The notes under the pieces: model-generated
Databases searched by the model: none
What the model was told of the DNA's origin: nothing
Seen by the model: only the letters and a program-made list of their open reading frames with translations
Source of the DNA: Leptolyngbya ohadii IS1
GTDB lineage: Bacteria; Cyanobacteriota; Cyanobacteriia; Elainellales; Elainellaceae
Assembly (NCBI RefSeq): GCF_002215035.1
Contig: NZ_NKFP01000004.1
Location: forward strand, 435,726 to 499,725
Length of the DNA stretch: 64,000 nucleotides
Direction: 5' to 3'
Shown: positions 60,473-64,000 of the stretch, one piece after another
Position numbering within the stretch: the stretch's first letter is position 1
Layout of the letters: every line of letters starts with the position of its first letter
Made by a program: the position numbers and the translations under genes

Positions 60473-62740
60473 CTATGCGGGTAGCAGAGTTAGCGTGTAG
60501 GCTGCGTTGCTATAACCTGTGCGGCTCCGACCATCTCCCAGATCGGCGTCGAACCCGGCTCTCTCAATTTCAATGTAGTAGGTTCCAGGATCAAGCTGAG
60601 CGTAGATGTCAGTCGCTACACTGGTCACCCAGCCATTATCAATTGGCAGGTTAAAGAACGGAGCCGCGTCATAGTAGGGCGGTAGGGGCGAGTAAATCAC
60701 ATCTGGAGCAGTGCCAAAGTATTTACCCAGGCTAGGCTGGAAAACTTCCCCTTCGTCCTGGTCGAGTTTCCCGTTGCCGTTGGTGTCAAACTCTGGCAGT
60801 ACGTCGCCTGCCGAATCCACGGCAAAGTCAATCATGCCGTTGCCGTTTAGATCCCTCGCAAAGCGAACTTCTACCTTGTCCGTAATTCCCGCGAGCTTGA
60901 CGACCATATTCTGTGAGGTTGTGCCGTCAATTGTGAACCGATACACATCCTTTGCGTCGGTGGAGCCAACGAATTGACTGTAGGTTGTGCCGTTGATTTG
61001 CAGAGGGGTTGCCTGACCGAGGTAGGAGCCAAATAGAGCTTCAGGTCCACTCGTTACGGGGTCAGGAGCAGCGTAGGTGCCCGTTAAGCCTTGAGCAAAG
61101 ACATTCAGGTCGTATACCGTGTTCTCGACCGTCTCCTTCTGAGTGACCACCAGGAAGTAAGTGCCTGCACCCAGCGTTTTCTCAATCGCCGCCTTGTCCT
61201 CCTGTCCGGGCGAAAGGAATGTACCGCCAATAAAGTCTCCTGGAATCACGCGATCGCCCACACGCTCACCCAGATCCATGAAGTTGTCGCCATCGCGATC
61301 GTAGATCAGTGCCATGGTCACATCATCGGATAAGCCGCTGGCGTTCAGGGTTGCCTTAAAGGTATTGACCTGATCGGTTAGCTCAAAGCGGTAAACGTCG
61401 ATAGAATCTCTCGAACCGATGACTTGCCTGAGCTTGACCTCACTCCGGGGGCGTCCTGTCGTCGTGCTGGTTAGATTGCCAATGTCCGTTGCCGTGCCTA
61501 ACCCCGCACCGGGATCGGGAATTGGATTTAATCCAGAGACTCGCGTCGCAGTCAGGTTGAGATTGTAGAGGGCATTGCTCTGGGGATTTTGACGAGCGAC
61601 TTCAACGAAATATCCTCCTGCCAGCAGCGTTTTGACCTGGGAAGCAGCGAAATTGCTGCCTTCTGCATCCCAAATTAAGGGATCGCCAGCGTCGATCAAG
61701 CCGTTGTCGTTGATGTCATAAACCAGGCTGAAGCGCCCTTCGCCCGCGAGTCCGGATAAGCTAACCCCCACGCCGCTAATATCATTCAGACTGAAGCGAT
61801 AGGTATCGCGCAGATCAACAGTGCCGACAAACTGCTTCAGGCTCACGCTGCCGTTCAGACTGCCTAAATCAAACGCAGTTCCAGGAATCTCACCCGGATC
61901 ATTGGTGGGATTTAAATCTGTGACCGCTTCTGATCCAAAGAACAATTCGTAGTTTGTCGTGCGCCTTGCTCCAGCAGGCTGGGGGGTAATGCCGAGTAGA
62001 TAGCTGCCCGCACCCAGAGGCGTTTCAATGGAGTCGGTTTTTTCTAGAAGTTCGCTAGCGTCTACTACGCCGTTGCCATTAGCGTCGTAAATCAGCTCTA
62101 GCTGGACATTGCCATCCGTAACGTTTTGCGTTCTGGCGCGAAAGATGCTGGTGCGAGTCAGATTAAAGCGATAGTAGTCTGCGGTGTCTGTGCCTCCTAC
62201 CGTAGCTCGGTAAAGGCGATCGCCCGTCAAATCCCCCACATTAAAAGCACTAGGAATCGTATTGCCTAAATCAGGCGGCGTCACGGCACTAACCTGACCT
62301 TCTGGACTATTGGGATCTGGGGGTGCAGCGGAGAGGCTAGGGCTAACGGTCAGGGAATAGCGAGTGCGATTGATGCCCTGACTGGCACGATTGCCGCGCG
62401 AATTTTTGGAACCTCGCCCCCAGCGAACCTGAACAAAATAAAGACCGGCTTCGAGGGTTCTGCCGATCGCATCTTCCTCACGATCTGGATTCTGAGAGGT
62501 AGCAACAACTTTGCCATTCTCATTGAGCAGTCTCAGATCAACGTTGCGCTGAAATTCTGATACGGCAACAGAGGCACTGCTGCGAGCGCGTAGCCTGAAC
62601 TTATAGAAGTCGTTAAAGTCCTTTCCTCTAGAGCTAAGGCTGCCCTGAACCGTTCTGGTCTCTGTGAGAGCGCCGAGATCGCGTGCTCCGTTGGATTCGT
62701 TATCGAGGATATCTCGAATAATTCTGCCAAGATTCGACAT
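60473..62740 (-). CDS. Multi-PPC-domain protein with calcium-type DxNxNGxxD loops
   Basis: A 755-residue, beta-rich, acidic protein of five to six repeated units of about 110-130 residues. Each unit resembles a bacterial pre-peptidase C-terminal (PPC) domain (DxYRFxL..., GxYFVxV..., NLxLT). Most units contain a dockerin/EF-hand-like loop: YDANGNGVVDASEL, YDINDNGLIDAGDP, YDRDGDNFMDLGER, RDLNGNGMIDF, FDTNGNGKLDQDEG. These suggest calcium binding. There is no N-terminal signal peptide, no GGxGxD RTX repeats and no PEP-CTERM tail; export could use a C-terminal type I signal (YTLTLLPA), as many cyanobacterial calcium-binding exoproteins do. It is probably extracellular. It lies alone, with a strong terminator. 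Confidence 0.82.
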   Translation of the reverse strand: MSNLGRIIRDILDNESNGARDLGALTETRTVQGSLSSRGKDFNDFYKFRLRARSSASVAVSEFQRNVDLRLLNENGKVVATSQNPDREEDAIGRTLEAGLYFVQVRWGRGSKNSRGNRASQGINRTRYSLTVSPSLSAAPPDPNSPEGQVSAVTPPDLGNTIPSAFNVGDLTGDRLYRATVGGTDTADYYRFNLTRTSIFRARTQNVTDGNVQLELIYDANGNGVVDASELLEKTDSIETPLGAGSYLLGITPQPAGARRTTNYELFFGSEAVTDLNPTNDPGEIPGTAFDLGSLNGSVSLKQFVGTVDLRDTYRFSLNDISGVGVSLSGLAGEGRFSLVYDINDNGLIDAGDPLIWDAEGSNFAASQVKTLLAGGYFVEVARQNPQSNALYNLNLTATRVSGLNPIPDPGAGLGTATDIGNLTSTTTGRPRSEVKLRQVIGSRDSIDVYRFELTDQVNTFKATLNASGLSDDVTMALIYDRDGDNFMDLGERVGDRVIPGDFIGGTFLSPGQEDKAAIEKTLGAGTYFLVVTQKETVENTVYDLNVFAQGLTGTYAAPDPVTSGPEALFGSYLGQATPLQINGTTYSQFVGSTDAKDVYRFTIDGTTSQNMVVKLAGITDKVEVRFARDLNGNGMIDFAVDSAGDVLPEFDTNGNGKLDQDEGEVFQPSLGKYFGTAPDVIYSPLPPYYDAAPFFNLPIDNGWVTSVATDIYAQLDPGTYYIEIERAGFDADLGDGRSRTGYSNAAYTLTLLPA

Positions 62741-63097
62741 GGGAGGCTGAGGGGTACAATTCTTCAGCTTCAGTATATTTTGGCACTTTAGGTAGCACCC
62801 TCAGCAATTTCACGGTTGCAACGACTTTAAGCTAGGGAGAACCTGTAAAACTACTGATAGGTCGAGATGGGTTGATGGGTACGGATTTCAGGAGTTAAAT
62901 CAAGCTGGTCTGGTTCTCTGTAGCAAGATTAACATCGGACATTCAATAGAAGCGAGTAGTAGACAGAATGAGATCCAGCCGCGCACAATTTTCGCTCACA
63001 GCCCTCCAAAGCTAATCAGGTGAGGGGGCAATACAGAATTTCAAACACTAACAGCCCCCGATCGCTCCACAGTTCTCCTGCGGGATAATCGCCCCAA
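62741..63097. other. 357-base gap at the start of an accessory cluster
   Basis: Upstream region of the PPC protein (minus strand) followed by the 3' side of the small-gene cluster. No hairpin, repeat or ORF that I trust. Confidence 0.5.
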
Positions 63098-63304
63098 CTA
63101 TGCCCCCTGCCGCAACTCCCGCACAATCTCCTGAGCCAGATTCCTCGCCCACAGCCCATCAAACGGACAAAGGATCTGTCGGTTTTCGGGACTCGTCCAG
63201 ACCAAAGCATCCTCCACATCGGACAGGACGTAGGTTTCGTTCAGCAGAATACAGGTGAGTAGGCGATGAACCACCATTGCCTGAGCATCAGTGAGCACAA
63301 TCAT
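63098..63304 (-). CDS. 68-residue protein, second gene of a coupled pair
   Basis: Starts MIVLTDAQAMVVHRLLTCIL and continues NETYVLSDVEDALVW, then a TSPENRQILCPFDG segment. The start overlaps the stop of the upstream small gene by ATGA (63301-63304), a classic translational-coupling arrangement. It is mostly helical; no family recognised. A two-gene unit with such an overlap could be a toxin-antitoxin or other accessory module, but nothing in the sequence proves that. Confidence 0.55.
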   Translation of the reverse strand: MIVLTDAQAMVVHRLLTCILLNETYVLSDVEDALVWTSPENRQILCPFDGLWARNLAQEIVRELRQGA

Positions 63305-63432
63305 AGTTTTGCGCCTCGCTCTGCTTTGGACAGGATGACGAGAGCTTTATCGATATCGCGAATTTTGATGCCCCGAAGTGCGGTGAGGATGGATTTCAGG
63401 ACGGCAACCTCATCGGCGGATAGCGTGATCAT
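63301..63432 (-). CDS. 43-residue protein, first gene of a coupled pair
   Basis: ATG at 63432, TGA at 63301. The product, starting MITLSADEVAVLKSILTALRG and ending in LVILSKAERGAKL, is a short amphipathic helix-rich peptide. It overlaps the next gene by ATGA. It was too short for a usual ORF search. Confidence 0.55.
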   Translation of the reverse strand: MITLSADEVAVLKSILTALRGIKIRDIDKALVILSKAERGAKL

Positions 63433-63477
63433 AGGCAGTGCCTCTTCTAGTAATAATGTTTACTTGCTGTCAGTAGC

Positions 63478-63509
63478 GCAGTATGGCAGTAAAGCAGTAA
63501 GTAAGTAAA
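63478..63509. promoter_or_regulatory. Four 8-bp direct repeats between divergent small genes
   Basis: GCAGTATG, GCAGTAAA, GCAGTAAG and TAAGTAAA stand head to tail, 41 bases before the ATG at 63551 and 45 bases before the minus-strand start at 63432. A partial inverted copy (TACTTGC, about 63461-63467) lies just upstream. Direct 8-bp spacing suits cooperative binding by ribbon-helix-helix dimers, so this may be the operator of the genes on either side. Confidence 0.5.
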
Positions 63510-63550
63510 TGCTATGGCATTATTGATGCCTTGTCTATAGCTGTTCCAGA

Positions 63551-63775
63551 ATGTCCCCTAATCCTGTCGGAAAATCTAATCTACGAATCACGATCGATAC
63601 TGCCGACATCACCCTCTTGAGACGGTTGAGTGGTGTTACGGAACGATCGATCAGTAGCCTAGTCAGTGATGCTCTACAGGACTACTTCGCCAGAGAAGAC
63701 ATCCAACAGCTAATAGACCTCTACAATCTCGAAGCTGAGGTTACTGATCCAGGTGATGAGTCTTCCCCTAGCTGA
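63551..63775 (+). CDS. Ribbon-helix-helix-like DNA-binding protein (1)
   Basis: A 74-residue protein. NLRITIDTADITLLRRLSGVTERSISSLVSDALQDYF fits a CopG/MetJ-type RHH: a strand (RITID) followed by two helices. Such proteins usually bind DNA as dimers and often regulate their own operon or partner a toxin. ATG at 63551, 41 bases after an octamer repeat. Confidence 0.65.
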   Translation: MSPNPVGKSNLRITIDTADITLLRRLSGVTERSISSLVSDALQDYFAREDIQQLIDLYNLEAEVTDPGDESSPS

Positions 63776-63788
63776 TGTTTATCACGCC

Positions 63789-63974
63789 ATGCCCAAGCGC
63801 AAACCTCAAATTAGAGCGTATGTCGATGAACACACCGATAAACTCTTGAAGGCACTTGCAGGAGTCATGGATAGTAATGTCAATGCGATCGTGGTAGAGG
63901 CGATCGAGCAATGGCTCAGCAAACCTGAAATTCAGGAAAAAATTGAGAATCACGGGTTAGACGATCTTGACTAG
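63789..63974 (+). CDS. Ribbon-helix-helix-like DNA-binding protein (2)
   Basis: 61 residues from ATG 63789 (the frame opens at 63753): MPKRKPQIRAYVDEHTDKLLKAL, then NVNAIVVEAIEQWLSKPEIQEK. Same strand-helix-helix layout as the upstream gene, so the two are probably duplicated paralogues; they sit 13 bases apart and should be cotranscribed. Its real target is unknown. Confidence 0.6.
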   Translation: MPKRKPQIRAYVDEHTDKLLKALAGVMDSNVNAIVVEAIEQWLSKPEIQEKIENHGLDDLD

Positions 63975-64000
63975 CCCAGCACCAGCATCGCTACAGATTG

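Overview
The window looks like a piece of a filamentous, oxygenic cyanobacterial chromosome, perhaps a Leptolyngbya- or Oscillatoriales-type organism (the genus is a guess). The palindrome CGATCG/GCGATCGC (HIP1) is very frequent throughout. Several genes are cyanobacterial hallmarks: nblS, bciB, the suf operon, a short-form hisG, a PTPA-CTERM protein, and DUF1995 and DUF3082 proteins. Coding density is high and most genes are chromosomal housekeeping. No rRNA, tRNA, CRISPR array or intact insertion sequence was found by eye.

Layout. 0-4.3 kb: Fe-S cluster assembly (sufB 3' end, sufC, sufD, sufS), closed by a terminator. 4.4-11.4 kb: a YkvA protein, a Tat-type lipoprotein of the spermidine/putrescine-binding family, a broken Uma2 gene, a toroid-type polysaccharide-active candidate, a PTPA-CTERM exoprotein, an SMP-30 lactonase-like protein and a META-domain protein. 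11.7-20 kb: two large fusion proteins (polyferredoxin + cNMP-like domain; PlsY-like + ATP-grasp/swivel-His), a glycan-related protein, and bciB for chlorophyll synthesis. 20-31 kb: small conserved proteins, a PPP-type phosphatase, hisG, a large coiled-coil/TPR protein, hemE, an epimerase and a von Willebrand A relative that has lost its metal site. 31-39.8 kb (mostly minus strand): GH13 enzyme, Wzz/GumC chain-length protein, ABC exporter, HDAC-family deacylase, HhH protein, TM2 protein. 40-46 kb: J-TPR protein, DUF3082, ispE, FTR1 iron permease, hrcA, rhodanese. 46-53 kb: TPR protein, purD, nblS and an AT-rich TPR gene that overlaps the nblS end. 53-62.7 kb: photorespiratory-type aminotransferase, a Q-rich coiled-coil protein, trpC, lpdA, a SpoU methylase and a Ca-loop/PPC repeat protein. 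63-64 kb: a cluster of very small accessory genes, including two ribbon-helix-helix candidates, around an octamer-repeat operator candidate.

The most unusual signal is non-coding. Pyrimidine-rich tandem repeats lie on the sense strand directly before many start codons, with periods of about 8, 12, 15, 26 and 29 bp. In three genes (DUF1995, HDAC, trpC) an ACTCATCC-type octamer array abuts the ATG. In two of those gaps the upstream gene is followed by the complementary G-rich array, so the whole gap is an imperfect inverted repeat. A second theme is the use of CGATCG (HIP1-like) palindromes as the stems of intrinsic terminators. Two MITE-like repeats are also present: one splits sufB from sufC, and the other supplies the stop codon of a TPR gene.
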